DNA from: an uncultured Pelagibacteraceae bacterium
GTDB taxonomy: Bacteria > Pseudomonadota > Alphaproteobacteria > Pelagibacterales > Pelagibacteraceae
Direction: 5' to 3'
Assembly (NCBI GenBank): GCA_902583585.1
Contig: CACHWN010000007.1
Coordinates: 1-54,862, forward strand
DNA: 54,862 nt
Below, piece after piece: positions 8,820 through 16,905 of the stretch. The notes under the pieces were generated by a model. It saw only the letters and a program-made list of their open reading frames with translations, had not been told where the DNA came from and made no database searches. Numbering within the stretch: position 1 is the stretch's first letter; each line of letters begins with the position of its first letter. Made by a program: the position numbers and the translations under genes.

Positions 8820-9135
8820 TCAAATTATAATTTTTGCTATTATAGCAACTTCAATTGCTACATATATATCTAGATTCATGGGAGCACTTACTTCAGAAAA
8901 AGTTAGTGTGAAATCAAAAATATTTAAATGGTTTAATTGTGTTGCTTATTCAACTTTGGCCGCATTACTTGGAAGAATGATAATATTTCCTGCTGGAGTT
9001 TTAGCTGAGTCAGAGCTTACAATTAGACTAATAGTATTCCTCACTTGCATTGCAATATTTATAATATCTAAAAAAAACTTAGTAATACCTACGGTCACTT
9101 CTGCAATTTTATTAAGCTTTTTGACTAACATTTGA
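8809..9135 (+). CDS. azlD: AzlD-family small permease subunit
   Basis: A 108-residue protein from the ATG at 8809 (MVSSQII), with four hydrophobic segments and the TYISRFMGAL motif near residues 16-25 that is usual for AzlD. A longer frame from 8785 would add eight residues that merely read through azlC. The chosen start gives an 11-base overlap with azlC. It is the small partner of the AzlC exporter. Confidence 0.85.
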   Translation: MVSSQIIIFAIIATSIATYISRFMGALTSEKVSVKSKIFKWFNCVAYSTLAALLGRMIIFPAGVLAESELTIRLIVFLTCIAIFIISKKNLVIPTVTSAILLSFLTNI

Positions 9136-9154
9136 TTTATGGTAAAATTAAAAA

Positions 9155-9211
9155 ATGGAACCAATACTAGCAATTTTTATTGTTTTGTGGATTATGGGCA
9201 CTATTGAGTAA
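9155..9211 (+). CDS. Possible 18-residue hydrophobic leader peptide before glaH
   Basis: An ATG at 9155 opens an 18-codon frame, MEPILAIFIVLWIMGTIE, whose TAA (9209-9211) directly abuts the ATG of glaH at 9212. The peptide is one short hydrophobic helix, so it could be a membrane micropeptide or only a coupling leader. In AT-rich DNA, frames this short also arise by chance. A second out-of-frame ATG at 9139 opens a 22-codon frame over the same bases, which lowers confidence. Confidence 0.25.
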   Translation: MEPILAIFIVLWIMGTIE

Positions 9212-10108
9212 ATGAGCTTTTCATTATCACATCATAATAATTCTAAGAGAGTTCGAGTAATTAAGTTAAACGAAAGTGATCTTGATAGGTTGATTTTTCC
9301 TTTTAAAAAACATTCAATTTTATCTTTAGAATACAAACCATTTTCTAGATTTAGCTTGGCAAAAAGCTTGGATGAAGTATTTCAAAATAAACTGAGCAAA
9401 ACCTTAAGTGAAATTCTTAATGATCGAGAAACCGGGACCGCTATAGTTGAGCCTGATATTAAAAATAAGAAATTTGACAAAGATTTTTTAGTCAAGCTTT
9501 CAACAGGTCTTGCTTATCTAATTGGCAATCCTAACTTTGACTCAATGACAGGTAAATACTATGCAAGATTTTATGTAAAGCATCAAGATAGTAGCGATTC
9601 TTATCTTAGAAAAGCCTATACAAATTTAGATCTTCATACGGATGGAACATATGTAAAAGAAAAAACTGATTGGATTATAATGACAAAAATGGAAGAACAA
9701 AATGTCGGTGGAGGAGAAAGTGTAATTTTACATTTAGATGATTGGGAACATCTGGAAGATTTAAGTAATGATCCTGTGGGTCAAGAAGATTTTGTATGGG
9801 GATCACCAAAAAGCAAGAATGTTGATTATAAAGTCGAACATCCAGTATTTTCAAAAGATAAAAATGGTAAGCCAGTTATTTCATATATTGATCAATTTCC
9901 TGAACCAAAAAACATGAAACAAGGTTTATTTTTGCAAAAATTATCAGATGCTTTAGAACAAAGTAAAAATAAAATAAGCTTTCCACTACCTGTGGGGTCG
10001 ACAATTTTCTCTAATAACTATTTTTGGTTGCATGGAAGAAAAGCTTTTAAAGAGCATTCTGGGTTATCAAGAGAATTACTTAGAATTAGAGGAACTTTTT
10101 TTCATTAA
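9212..10108 (+). CDS. glaH: Glutarate 2-hydroxylase, CsiD/GlaH family
   Basis: A 298-residue Fe(II)/2-oxoglutarate oxygenase. The metal triad is visible as H142-T-D144 in LHTDGTYV and H274 in WLHGRKAF, with a 2OG-binding Arg in the C-terminal RELLRIRG segment. GGGESVILHLDDWE and the YYARFYVK stretch are diagnostic of CsiD. The E. coli enzyme, about 325 residues, converts glutarate to L-2-hydroxyglutarate with succinate and CO2 release. The usual partner lhgO is not in this window. It lies just upstream of a tripartite carboxylate transporter, which suggests, but does not prove, that the transporter brings in glutarate or a related diacid. Confidence 0.85.
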   Translation: MSFSLSHHNNSKRVRVIKLNESDLDRLIFPFKKHSILSLEYKPFSRFSLAKSLDEVFQNKLSKTLSEILNDRETGTAIVEPDIKNKKFDKDFLVKLSTGLAYLIGNPNFDSMTGKYYARFYVKHQDSSDSYLRKAYTNLDLHTDGTYVKEKTDWIIMTKMEEQNVGGGESVILHLDDWEHLEDLSNDPVGQEDFVWGSPKSKNVDYKVEHPVFSKDKNGKPVISYIDQFPEPKNMKQGLFLQKLSDALEQSKNKISFPLPVGSTIFSNNYFWLHGRKAFKEHSGLSRELLRIRGTFFH

Positions 10109-10115
10109 TACTCAG

Positions 10116-10144
10116 TTGACTCTAGATTAGTTATTTATTTAAAT
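10116..10144 (+). promoter_or_regulatory. Candidate promoter for tctC
   Basis: TTGACT at 10116-10121 is followed after 17 bases by TTAAAT (10139-10144); a TATAAA-like run at 10144-10149 is an alternative -10. The tctC ribosome-binding site, AGGGGG, stands just before the ATG at 10175. A separate promoter here would allow tctC to be expressed independently of glaH. The -10 element is weak. Confidence 0.35.
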
Positions 10145-10174
10145 ATAAATAATTAATAAACACAGGGGGAAATA

Positions 10175-11167
10175 ATGTTCAATAAGTTCAAAAAACTTAT
10201 CAGCCTAGTTTTCGCAACTGTTCTTTTAACTTCAGTCTCAAACATATCTTTCGCTGCTGACAAATTACACTTCGTAATTGGTGGTGGTGCTGGTGGTGGT
10301 TGGGATGGAACTGCTAGAGGAACTGGTGAAGCTTTAACTAAAGCTGGTTTTTTAAATAGTGCATCATTTGAAAATATGTCAGGTGGTGGTGGAGGAAAAG
10401 CTTTATCATACATGATAAATACTAAACCTTCAGATACGATTTTAGTTCAATCTACTCCATTAGTTCTTAGATCAATAACTAGACACTCTGGTTATGTAGA
10501 TAAAAAGAACGCAGCAAAGGTTACATCTTATAAAGATGTAGTGCCAATAGCTGGTGTAATAGGTGACTACGGCGCAATTGTTGCTGCAAAAAATTCACCA
10601 TACAATTCTTGGAAAGATGTAGTAGCTGCTTACAAAGCAAATCCAAAGTCAGTAAAAATGGCTGGTGGATCTGTTAGAGGAAGTATGGACCATTTGATTG
10701 GCGCATTAGCATTTAAAGAAGCTGGTGCTAATCCAAATGATGTTGTTTACATTCCTTACGATGCAGGTGGTAAAGCATTAGCAGGATTATTGTCAGGAGA
10801 AACTCAAATTCTTTCAACTGGTTTGGGAGAAGTAATGGGTGCTAGAGATCAAGTAAAAATTCTTGGTATCACAGCGCCTAAAAGAGTTGCTGACGCTCCA
10901 GATGTTCCAACTTTAAAAGAGCAAGGTACTAACGCAATCTTCGTAAATTGGAGAGGTTTCTTTGGCCCTCCAGGTATGAGCGATGGTGAGAGAAAGAAAA
11001 TTGCAAAAATGTTGGGCGATGTTCAAAAAACACCTGAATGGGAAGCAGTCAGAAAAAGAAATGCTTGGGTAAATATTTACAACCCAGATAAAAAATTCGT
11101 TAAATTTTTAGAAAAACAAACAGTCGAGATGACTGGATTGTTAAAAAATTTAGGCGTAATTAAATAA
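10175..11167 (+). CDS. tctC: Tripartite tricarboxylate transporter substrate-binding protein (TctC/Bug)
   Basis: A 330-residue periplasmic protein with signal peptide (cleavage near ISFAADK, residues 24-27) and the Bug-family opening LHFVIGGGAGGGWDGTARG, which contributes to the ligand pocket, and later VYIPYDAGGKALAGLL. The family binds citrate, other carboxylates, amino acids or aromatic acids. It is the extracytoplasmic receptor of a TTT system with TctB and TctA downstream. A strong ribosome-binding site and a hairpin after the gene suggest it is made in excess over the membrane subunits. The neighbouring GlaH makes C5 diacids a reasonable guess for the ligand. Confidence 0.9.
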   Translation: MFNKFKKLISLVFATVLLTSVSNISFAADKLHFVIGGGAGGGWDGTARGTGEALTKAGFLNSASFENMSGGGGGKALSYMINTKPSDTILVQSTPLVLRSITRHSGYVDKKNAAKVTSYKDVVPIAGVIGDYGAIVAAKNSPYNSWKDVVAAYKANPKSVKMAGGSVRGSMDHLIGALAFKEAGANPNDVVYIPYDAGGKALAGLLSGETQILSTGLGEVMGARDQVKILGITAPKRVADAPDVPTLKEQGTNAIFVNWRGFFGPPGMSDGERKKIAKMLGDVQKTPEWEAVRKRNAWVNIYNPDKKFVKFLEKQTVEMTGLLKNLGVIK

Positions 11168-11173
11168 ATAGTT

Positions 11174-11227
11174 AAGGAAAGAGCAGTGAAAATAAGTCCT
11201 TCAAAGATTATTTCACTGCTCTTTTTT
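11174..11227 (+). terminator. Terminator-like hairpin overlapping the tctB ribosome-binding site and start codon
   Basis: A perfect 14-bp inverted repeat, 11178-11191 with 11211-11224, followed by a T run to 11227. Allowing one bulged A the stem extends inward by three more pairs, and outward through two G-U pairs. The left arm holds the GTG start of tctB (11186-11188) and most of its AAGGAAAG ribosome-binding site; the right arm encodes the first membrane helix of TctB. Formation would both end transcription after tctC and hide the start site. Confidence 0.82.
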
Positions 11228-11656
11228 ATTTTTTCTGGTTTTTATCTTTATACAGCGCATCAAATTCAAGTTTTTACTTTTGATGAGAATGCTGCATTCA
11301 ATGCAAAAACGTTTCCAATTTACTTAGGCTATGCAGGTTTAATATTTTCAGCGCTTTATATTATTTTACCAGAAACAAAACCTTCAAATGTAGATTTAAC
11401 AGTTCTAGATTATAAAAAAACAATCACGTTGGTTATACTTATGATTTTGTATGGACTAACAATTTTAAGAGTAGGATATTTTCTATCAACTTCAATTTTT
11501 TTAGTTCTATCTTACATTGTTTTAGGTGAAAGGAAGTGGTTATGGATATTTCTTTTATCATTTCCTTTTGTAGCGATATTTATGTATCTCTTACATGGAC
11601 TATTAAATATTTATCTTCGTGACCCATTTTTACAATTAATTGGAGTTATGGGATGA
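11186..11656 (+). CDS. tctB: Tripartite tricarboxylate transporter small membrane subunit TctB
   Basis: A 156-residue protein with four hydrophobic segments, matching the TctB four-helix topology and size. The FDENAAFNAKTFPIYLG segment after helix 1 corresponds to the conserved loop of the family. The GTG start is fixed by the AAGGAAAG sequence 5 bases upstream and because the first helix begins about ten codons later. The start lies within a strong hairpin (11174-11227), so translation is probably limited or coupled to upstream events. It overlaps tctA by 4 bases (ATGA). Confidence 0.85.
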   Translation: MKISPSKIISLLFFIFSGFYLYTAHQIQVFTFDENAAFNAKTFPIYLGYAGLIFSALYIILPETKPSNVDLTVLDYKKTITLVILMILYGLTILRVGYFLSTSIFLVLSYIVLGERKWLWIFLLSFPFVAIFMYLLHGLLNIYLRDPFLQLIGVMG

Positions 11657-13152
11657 TAGAAGGAATACTCATCGGATTAGAAACAGCTTTTTCATTAAAA
11701 AATTTAATGATGGTTATGATTGGTTGTTTTGCTGGAACAATAATCGGAATGCTACCAGGTTTAGGACCAATGACTGCAATAGCATTAATGATTCCTATTA
11801 CTTACGGCTTCGAACCGTCAACAGGTTTAATTTTAATGGCAGGCGTTTATTATGGCGCAGTTTTTGGAGGATCCACATCTTCAATTTTGATTAATGCACC
11901 TGGAATACCAGGGACAGTAGCAACTTCATTTGATGGGTATCCAATGGCACAACAAGGAAAAGCTGGTAAGGCACTAGCAATAGCAGCTTATAGTTCTTTC
12001 GCAGGCGGGACGATCGCAGCTATATTTCTTTTGATCGCAGCACCAAGTTTATCAAAAGTTAGTTTAGCGTTTAGGTCCCCAGACTATTTTGGTTTAATGA
12101 TTTTAGGCTTAACTGCAGTATCAGCATTTTCAGCTAAAGGCCACTTTTTAAAAGCGATGATGATGGTAGTACTTGGATTAATGCTAGCAAGTGTTGGCCA
12201 AGATACTCTCTCAGATATTCCAAGATTTACATTTCAAAATATGAATTTGTCAGATGGTATAAGCTTTGTTTTAGTAGTAATGGCAACTTTTGCGATGAGC
12301 GAGGCTTTAACTATAATCTTTAAAGCAAACGATCCAACAAGAGTGGCTAAACAAATTTCATTATCTCAACTTGGCTCAATTAAATTAGATAAGACAGAGA
12401 CAAAAAAGATGGTGACCACCATTCCTCGTTCGTCAGTCCTAGGTTTTATCATTGGAGTTCTTCCTGGCGCGGGTTCAACAATAGCATCTTTTTTAGCATA
12501 TGGAATGGAGAGAAATTTTGTAAATGATGAGGAAAAGCAAAAATTTGGAAAAGGAAGTGTGAATGGATTAGCTGCACCAGAAACAGCCAATAATGCAGCA
12601 TGCTCTGGATCTTTTGTTCCCTTGCTTACGTTAGGTATACCTGGCAGTGGAACAACAGCAGTGATGCTTGGAGCATTACTTGGTTTTGGAATTCAACCTG
12701 GACCTAGATTGTATCAAACAAACCCTGAAATTTTTTGGTCAGTTATAATGTCGATGTATATTGGAATGGTAATACTTTTAATTCTAAATCTTCCTTTAAT
12801 ACCTTATATTGCAAGAGTTTTAGCTACACCTAGAACATTTTTAATTCCCTTAATTTTATTTTTTTCAGTTACGGGAATTTATCTGATGTCATTTAATAAT
12901 TTCGATATTTACATGATGATTGGAATAGCAGTAGTTGCAACTATACTACGTTTATATGATTTTCCCATGCCGCCATTAATTCTTGCTTTTGTCCTAGGAG
13001 GGTTAATGGAAGAGAATTTAAGGAGATCTCTATTAATTAGTGATGGATCATGGACATTTCTTTGGGATAGACCATTAACAATGATAATAATGCTGACTAT
13101 TTTATTTATAGTAGGATGGCAAATATATAAAAGTTTTTTTAAAAAACTATAA
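11653..13152 (+). CDS. tctA: Tripartite tricarboxylate transporter large membrane subunit TctA
   Basis: A 499-residue polytopic permease, the normal TctA length. GxxxGMLPGLGPMTAIALMIP near residue 35 and VLPGAGSTIASFLAYGMER near residue 275 are the two repeated family motifs, and GVYYGAVFGGSTSSILINAPG and LLTLGIPGSGTTAVMLGAL are further TctA signatures. With TctB it moves substrate handed over by TctC, driven by an ion gradient. The gene end overlaps the convergent doxX-like gene by 6 bases. Confidence 0.92.
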   Translation: MIEGILIGLETAFSLKNLMMVMIGCFAGTIIGMLPGLGPMTAIALMIPITYGFEPSTGLILMAGVYYGAVFGGSTSSILINAPGIPGTVATSFDGYPMAQQGKAGKALAIAAYSSFAGGTIAAIFLLIAAPSLSKVSLAFRSPDYFGLMILGLTAVSAFSAKGHFLKAMMMVVLGLMLASVGQDTLSDIPRFTFQNMNLSDGISFVLVVMATFAMSEALTIIFKANDPTRVAKQISLSQLGSIKLDKTETKKMVTTIPRSSVLGFIIGVLPGAGSTIASFLAYGMERNFVNDEEKQKFGKGSVNGLAAPETANNAACSGSFVPLLTLGIPGSGTTAVMLGALLGFGIQPGPRLYQTNPEIFWSVIMSMYIGMVILLILNLPLIPYIARVLATPRTFLIPLILFFSVTGIYLMSFNNFDIYMMIGIAVVATILRLYDFPMPPLILAFVLGGLMEENLRRSLLISDGSWTFLWDRPLTMIIMLTILFIVGWQIYKSFFKKL

Positions 13153-13533
13153 CCTAACGTATTTTTTTTCTTTATCTACAGCCCAGTCTTTTGTTCCGTT
13201 TGCAACAATAAATAAAAACCCACCCGCTAATCCAATATTTTTGAGAAAAGATACTAACTGTGATTGATTTGCAAAATCAAAGTGAAAAAGAAAAGCAGTC
13301 ATTAAGCAGAAAACTGCAAGAACTCCCGCAGCTATTCTTGCCTGATAACCTACTATAACAAGAACAGGTAAAATAATTTCAACAGCTATTGCAGGATATA
13401 TTAAAAAACCAGGTACCCCGTATCCTTCCATCCAGCCTATAGACCCATCTAAATTAAAAATTTTATTAAAGGCAGAAATTAAAAACAATGCCGAAATAAA
13501 AATTCTACCAACTAAATCTAAAACATTTGCCAT
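13147..13533 (-). CDS. DoxX-family small membrane protein
   Basis: A 128-residue protein with four hydrophobic segments and the DoxX-type start GRIFISALFLISAFNKI, then a Gly-rich second helix (IYPAIAVEIILPVLVIVG). The family is broad and membrane-bound, in some cases linked to quinol or thiosulfate metabolism, but no specific role can be assigned here. It converges on tctA with a 6-base overlap and has about 50 bases of AT-rich spacer from the next minus-strand gene upstream of it. Confidence 0.75.
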   Translation of the reverse strand: MANVLDLVGRIFISALFLISAFNKIFNLDGSIGWMEGYGVPGFLIYPAIAVEIILPVLVIVGYQARIAAGVLAVFCLMTAFLFHFDFANQSQLVSFLKNIGLAGGFLFIVANGTKDWAVDKEKKYVRL

Positions 13534-13585
13534 AAGAAAAAATTAGATCGAATAAAGGTCAATGTCAAAAAATAGATAGTTTAAT

Positions 13586-14659
13586 TCAGGTTTTTCTCAA
13601 AAACCTTAATATTAAGGGTACAATAAATAATATCATTAGTAAGCGAATGATATGATGAAAAGACACAAACTCTGGATCGAGATTAAAAAAAATGGCAATC
13701 ACAGCTACCTCATAAATACCCCCAGGACAATAGGAAAGTAATAAAGTAAAAAAATTTTTGTCGATTATTAAACTTGCAGCAAAAGCTGCTATCACCCCTA
13801 AGAACACAAGTAAGAAAGTTGCAATAAAACTGTGAAACGCATTTTTTGCAACTTCATTAAATGTTTTATCTGCAAACCTACAACCCACTGATGCTCCTAA
13901 TATTAAAAGACAGTAATCTACAATTTTTGGAGATATTTGATAAGAAGCAATTTCAGTTATTTGAAGAAAACCACTAGCTACTAAAGTTCCAGACAATAAA
14001 GCAGCCGGTACTTTGAGTCTGTCAAATATCATAATGAAAATAATTGAAAGAATAATTAAAATAAAAAGATTTGAGATATCTTGATTTTTCAAAGTCTCTT
14101 GTACAAACTCCCCTAGGTCAGCATCGTAATAGCTATTAACAAAAAAAGGAAAGACCGTTACAATTATTATAAGTCGAATTAAATGAGCAGTTGCTACATG
14201 ACTCAAATCAGTTTTTTGATCTTCAGCTAAAATCATAAGAGGCCCCAAAGCTCCTGGTGCAGCAGAAAAAATAGAAGTTTTTTTCTCATATTTAGAAAAT
14301 TTTTGTAAATAAATTGACACAATAAAAATACTTAAAATTATGTAAATTAACATAATCAAAGAGGTCAACACCCATTCATGGATTTGAGAGAAAAGATCTT
14401 TATCAATATAGTTCCCTATATAGAGTCCTAACAAAATTAATATCGAGGACAAAACAATTCTAGGTATTTTAATTTTCAAACCCATCAAAGCACCAACTGA
14501 AGTAGCTAGCATTGGGCCCAAAAACCACGCTAAAGGTAATTTAATATAATCGGCTATAATTGCACTAGGTATCGATATAGCTATTACTAGAACAAATTTG
14601 ACAGAAAAGATTTGCTTAAAATTATCTTTATTAAATGGAATAGCTTGGTTATTCTGCAT
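13586..14659 (-). CDS. AbrB-family (PF05145) membrane transporter
   Basis: A 357-residue polytopic protein with two homologous halves, typical of the AbrB/AmoA-duplication family: LPLAWFLGPMLATSVGALMG near the N-terminus and LKVPAALLSGTLVASGFLQ in the second half. APGALGPLMILAEDQ and SYCPGGIYEVAVIAIFFN are the paired Pro-Gly loops. The family is annotated as putative ammonia monooxygenase-linked or as a carboxylate/regulator permease, without firm biochemistry. Its start codon is only 5 bases from the divergent proC start. Confidence 0.8.
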   Translation of the reverse strand: MQNNQAIPFNKDNFKQIFSVKFVLVIAISIPSAIIADYIKLPLAWFLGPMLATSVGALMGLKIKIPRIVLSSILILLGLYIGNYIDKDLFSQIHEWVLTSLIMLIYIILSIFIVSIYLQKFSKYEKKTSIFSAAPGALGPLMILAEDQKTDLSHVATAHLIRLIIIVTVFPFFVNSYYDADLGEFVQETLKNQDISNLFILIILSIIFIMIFDRLKVPAALLSGTLVASGFLQITEIASYQISPKIVDYCLLILGASVGCRFADKTFNEVAKNAFHSFIATFLLVFLGVIAAFAASLIIDKNFFTLLLSYCPGGIYEVAVIAIFFNLDPEFVSFHHIIRLLMILFIVPLILRFLRKT

Positions 14660-14664
14660 ATTTT

Positions 14665-15432
14665 ATGATTTTAGGATTCATCGGAACTGGGAAAATATCT
14701 TCATCTATTGTTTATGGTATTTTTAAATCTAAATTTAAAGTTAAGAAGATATATATATCCTCAAGAAATATAAATATAGCTAAAAAACTAGCTAAAAAAT
14801 TTAAGGTAATAAAAGTTTTAAATAATAATCAAGATATTATTAACAAATCCTCAGTAATATTTTTAGGAGTTACACCAAATGTAGGAAATAAAATTTTACC
14901 AAAATTAAAATTCTCAAAAAACAAAAAAATAATCAGTCTAATTTCTACTATTAATTTAGAAAAATTAAAAAAGCTCACAAAAGTCAAAAATATAGTGAGA
15001 GCTACACCCTTACCTCCAATTGAAATTAAAAAAGGACCGATAATTATTTGCCCTCCAAGCAAGTTTGCAAAAAATATATTCAAATACTTGGGAAAAGTTT
15101 TGGAAATTAGAAATGAAAAACTTAGTTATAAATTTTGGTCTACTGCATCTTTAATGGCTGCATTTTACGAAATTCTTAATACAAGCTCTAAGTGGCTTGT
15201 TAAAAAAGGAATTAACAAAAAATTAGCAGATACTTACACTGCTGAATTATTTTTAGCTTTAAGTCAGGACGCGTTAAATAAATCATCACAAGGTTATAAA
15301 AAACTTGTAGCGGACTCTCAGACGCCGAAGGGTTTAAACATGCAGGTTCTTAATGAATTGAAAAAAGGAAAGTTCTTTACCAAGTTCACTAAAGCTCTTG
15401 AAAATGTTAACAAAAGAGTAAGTAAAAAATAA
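14665..15432 (+). CDS. proC: Pyrroline-5-carboxylate reductase-like protein
   Basis: A 255-residue NAD(P)H-dependent reductase with the Rossmann motif GFIGTGKISSSI at residues 4-15, VIFLGVTPN at the second strand, and RATPLPPIEIKKGP corresponding to the ProC MPN segment. The C-terminal helical dimer domain ends with DSQTPKGLNMQVLNEL, the equivalent of the family signature before the last helix. It would reduce 1-pyrroline-5-carboxylate to proline. The N- and C-terminal motifs diverge somewhat from E. coli ProC (MRATPLPP instead of MPNTP), so a related imine or ketimine reductase is possible. Confidence 0.75.
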   Translation: MILGFIGTGKISSSIVYGIFKSKFKVKKIYISSRNINIAKKLAKKFKVIKVLNNNQDIINKSSVIFLGVTPNVGNKILPKLKFSKNKKIISLISTINLEKLKKLTKVKNIVRATPLPPIEIKKGPIIICPPSKFAKNIFKYLGKVLEIRNEKLSYKFWSTASLMAAFYEILNTSSKWLVKKGINKKLADTYTAELFLALSQDALNKSSQGYKKLVADSQTPKGLNMQVLNELKKGKFFTKFTKALENVNKRVSKK

Positions 15433-15434
15433 AT

Positions 15435-15872
15435 ATGAGTTCTGAAACATTTAATTGGAGTTGTAAACATACTTGGTCAAGAAGTGCTAAAAATACATTT
15501 TGGTGTTTGCTCGGTTGCTCAATTGGGGATTTTGGAACTATATTATTTTTTCAATTAACGAAAATTCCTTTTCCTGTTTTAGCAATTATGATTCTAGCAA
15601 TAATCAACGGGATCATTACAAGTATAATTTTAGAAACGATAATCTTATTAAGACAAAATTTTACTCTTAAGCTAGCTTTTAAAACAGCTGTTGGAATGAG
15701 TTTAATCTCAATGGTGAGTATGGAAATTGCCATGAATGCTACTGACTATTTTCTTACTGGAGGAGCTATTTTAACTTGGTGGGTTGTGCCAATAATGTTA
15801 GCTGTTGGTTTTGTTACGCCTTGGCCATATAATTATTGGAGACTAAAAAAATTTAACGAAGCTTGCCATTAA
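15435..15872 (+). CDS. DUF4396 family membrane protein
   Basis: A 145-residue protein with four hydrophobic segments. The N-terminal SWKH-like SCKHTWSRSAKNTFWCLLGCSIGDFG and the C-terminal GFVTPWPYNYWRLKKFNEACH identify the DUF4396 family. Paired Cys, His and Met residues (several in METxxxN and MSMEIAMN) hint at metal contact but this is speculation. It starts 2 bases after proC and converges with the cytochrome b gene, overlapping its stop by 4 bases. Confidence 0.75.
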   Translation: MSSETFNWSCKHTWSRSAKNTFWCLLGCSIGDFGTILFFQLTKIPFPVLAIMILAIINGIITSIILETIILLRQNFTLKLAFKTAVGMSLISMVSMEIAMNATDYFLTGGAILTWWVVPIMLAVGFVTPWPYNYWRLKKFNEACH

Positions 15873-16399
15873 GTAATTTTGTTTAAGATTTTATCTTTAA
15901 AAACAAAATGATGAACAATCACTGCAAGTATATGTAGACTTACAAGTGCTAATAATAAGTAATTAGCATAAATATGAAATTCATAATAAGCATCCGCTAA
16001 AACAAAATTATCTTTTTCAAATCCATATTTAAAAAATATGAAATTTAGCCTTTCTCCCATATAAAGTTTTTTAAGAATTCCAGAAATAGTTATGGAAAAA
16101 ATAGTTACATAAAGCAAAAAATGGTTAGCCTTTCCAATGAAGACTTGTCCTTTAAAAAAACTTTTAGTTTCAGATGGACTTTTGTTAAAAAATTTCCAAA
16201 TTAGTCTAAACAAAGTAAGATAGAAAATGGTTATTCCAACTAGGATATGTATATTTTCAAGTTCAATTCTTTCGTCAGAAAATTCAAGCCCTACTAAATA
16301 AAATCCAAAAGGAACTTGGGCTATTAAGACAATAAATGTTAACCAGTGGAACAATTTGGCCAATAGGCCATATTCATTATGACTGTTAAAAAATCTCAT
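15869..16399 (-). CDS. Cytochrome b561-type membrane cytochrome
   Basis: A 176-residue protein with four hydrophobic helices and His residues placed for two b hemes: H18 in KLFHWLTF, H51 in NIHILVG, then FHIYANY and LHILAVIVHH in the last helices. This matches the Ni/Fe-hydrogenase/cytochrome b561 family (YodB/YceJ type), which moves electrons between quinol and periplasmic acceptors. A cytochrome c' and a DUF411 copper-type protein are divergently encoded next to it, a plausible respiratory or detoxifying redox cluster. Confidence 0.85.
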   Translation of the reverse strand: MRFFNSHNEYGLLAKLFHWLTFIVLIAQVPFGFYLVGLEFSDERIELENIHILVGITIFYLTLFRLIWKFFNKSPSETKSFFKGQVFIGKANHFLLYVTIFSITISGILKKLYMGERLNFIFFKYGFEKDNFVLADAYYEFHIYANYLLLALVSLHILAVIVHHFVFKDKILNKIT

Positions 16400-16417
16400 T
16401 ATTAATTATTATTAGAC

Positions 16418-16900
16418 ATGTCATTTAAAAGGACCATATCTAAATTTATTATTTTTACAGTAGTATTATTCTATGCTTTTTATATCTTTAATTTTGTCAC
16501 AGATAAAAAAGACGCTTTAGCTAATATTAACAATAAACAAATCGTTGAAGTTTTTAAAACTCCCTCATGCGGATGTTGTTATGGATATGTTTTATTTTTA
16601 GAAGAAGAAAAATTCAAAGTAAAACAAACAGATATGAGAAGCCTTCATACAATAAAACAAAAATATAATATTCCAGTAGAAATGCAGTCTTGCCATACTA
16701 CTATTATGGGTAAATATTTTATAGAAGGTCATGTCCCGTTTGAAGCAGTTAACAAATTATTAAAAGAGCAACCTGATATAGATGGCATAGCTTTACCGGG
16801 AATGCCAATTGGAACGCCTGGTATGCCAGGTGACAAAGATGAACCCTATGTTATTTATCAACTTAAAGATGGGAAATCATCAGTTTTCATGACAATATAA
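16418..16900 (+). CDS. DUF411 family metal-binding protein, membrane-anchored
   Basis: A 160-residue protein. Residues 1-28 form an uncleaved anchor or signal segment. The DUF411 domain follows with VEVFKTPSCGCC (C51, C53, C54) and EMQSCHTT (C92, H93), the family metal-site residues, then the GIALPGMPIGTPGMPG loop. The family is usually near copper-handling genes and is predicted to bind metal in the periplasm. It starts 18 bases from the divergent cytochrome b gene and precedes cytochrome c' by 5 bases. Confidence 0.85.
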   Translation: MSFKRTISKFIIFTVVLFYAFYIFNFVTDKKDALANINNKQIVEVFKTPSCGCCYGYVLFLEEEKFKVKQTDMRSLHTIKQKYNIPVEMQSCHTTIMGKYFIEGHVPFEAVNKLLKEQPDIDGIALPGMPIGTPGMPGDKDEPYVIYQLKDGKSSVFMTI

Positions 16901-16905
16901 ACCTC

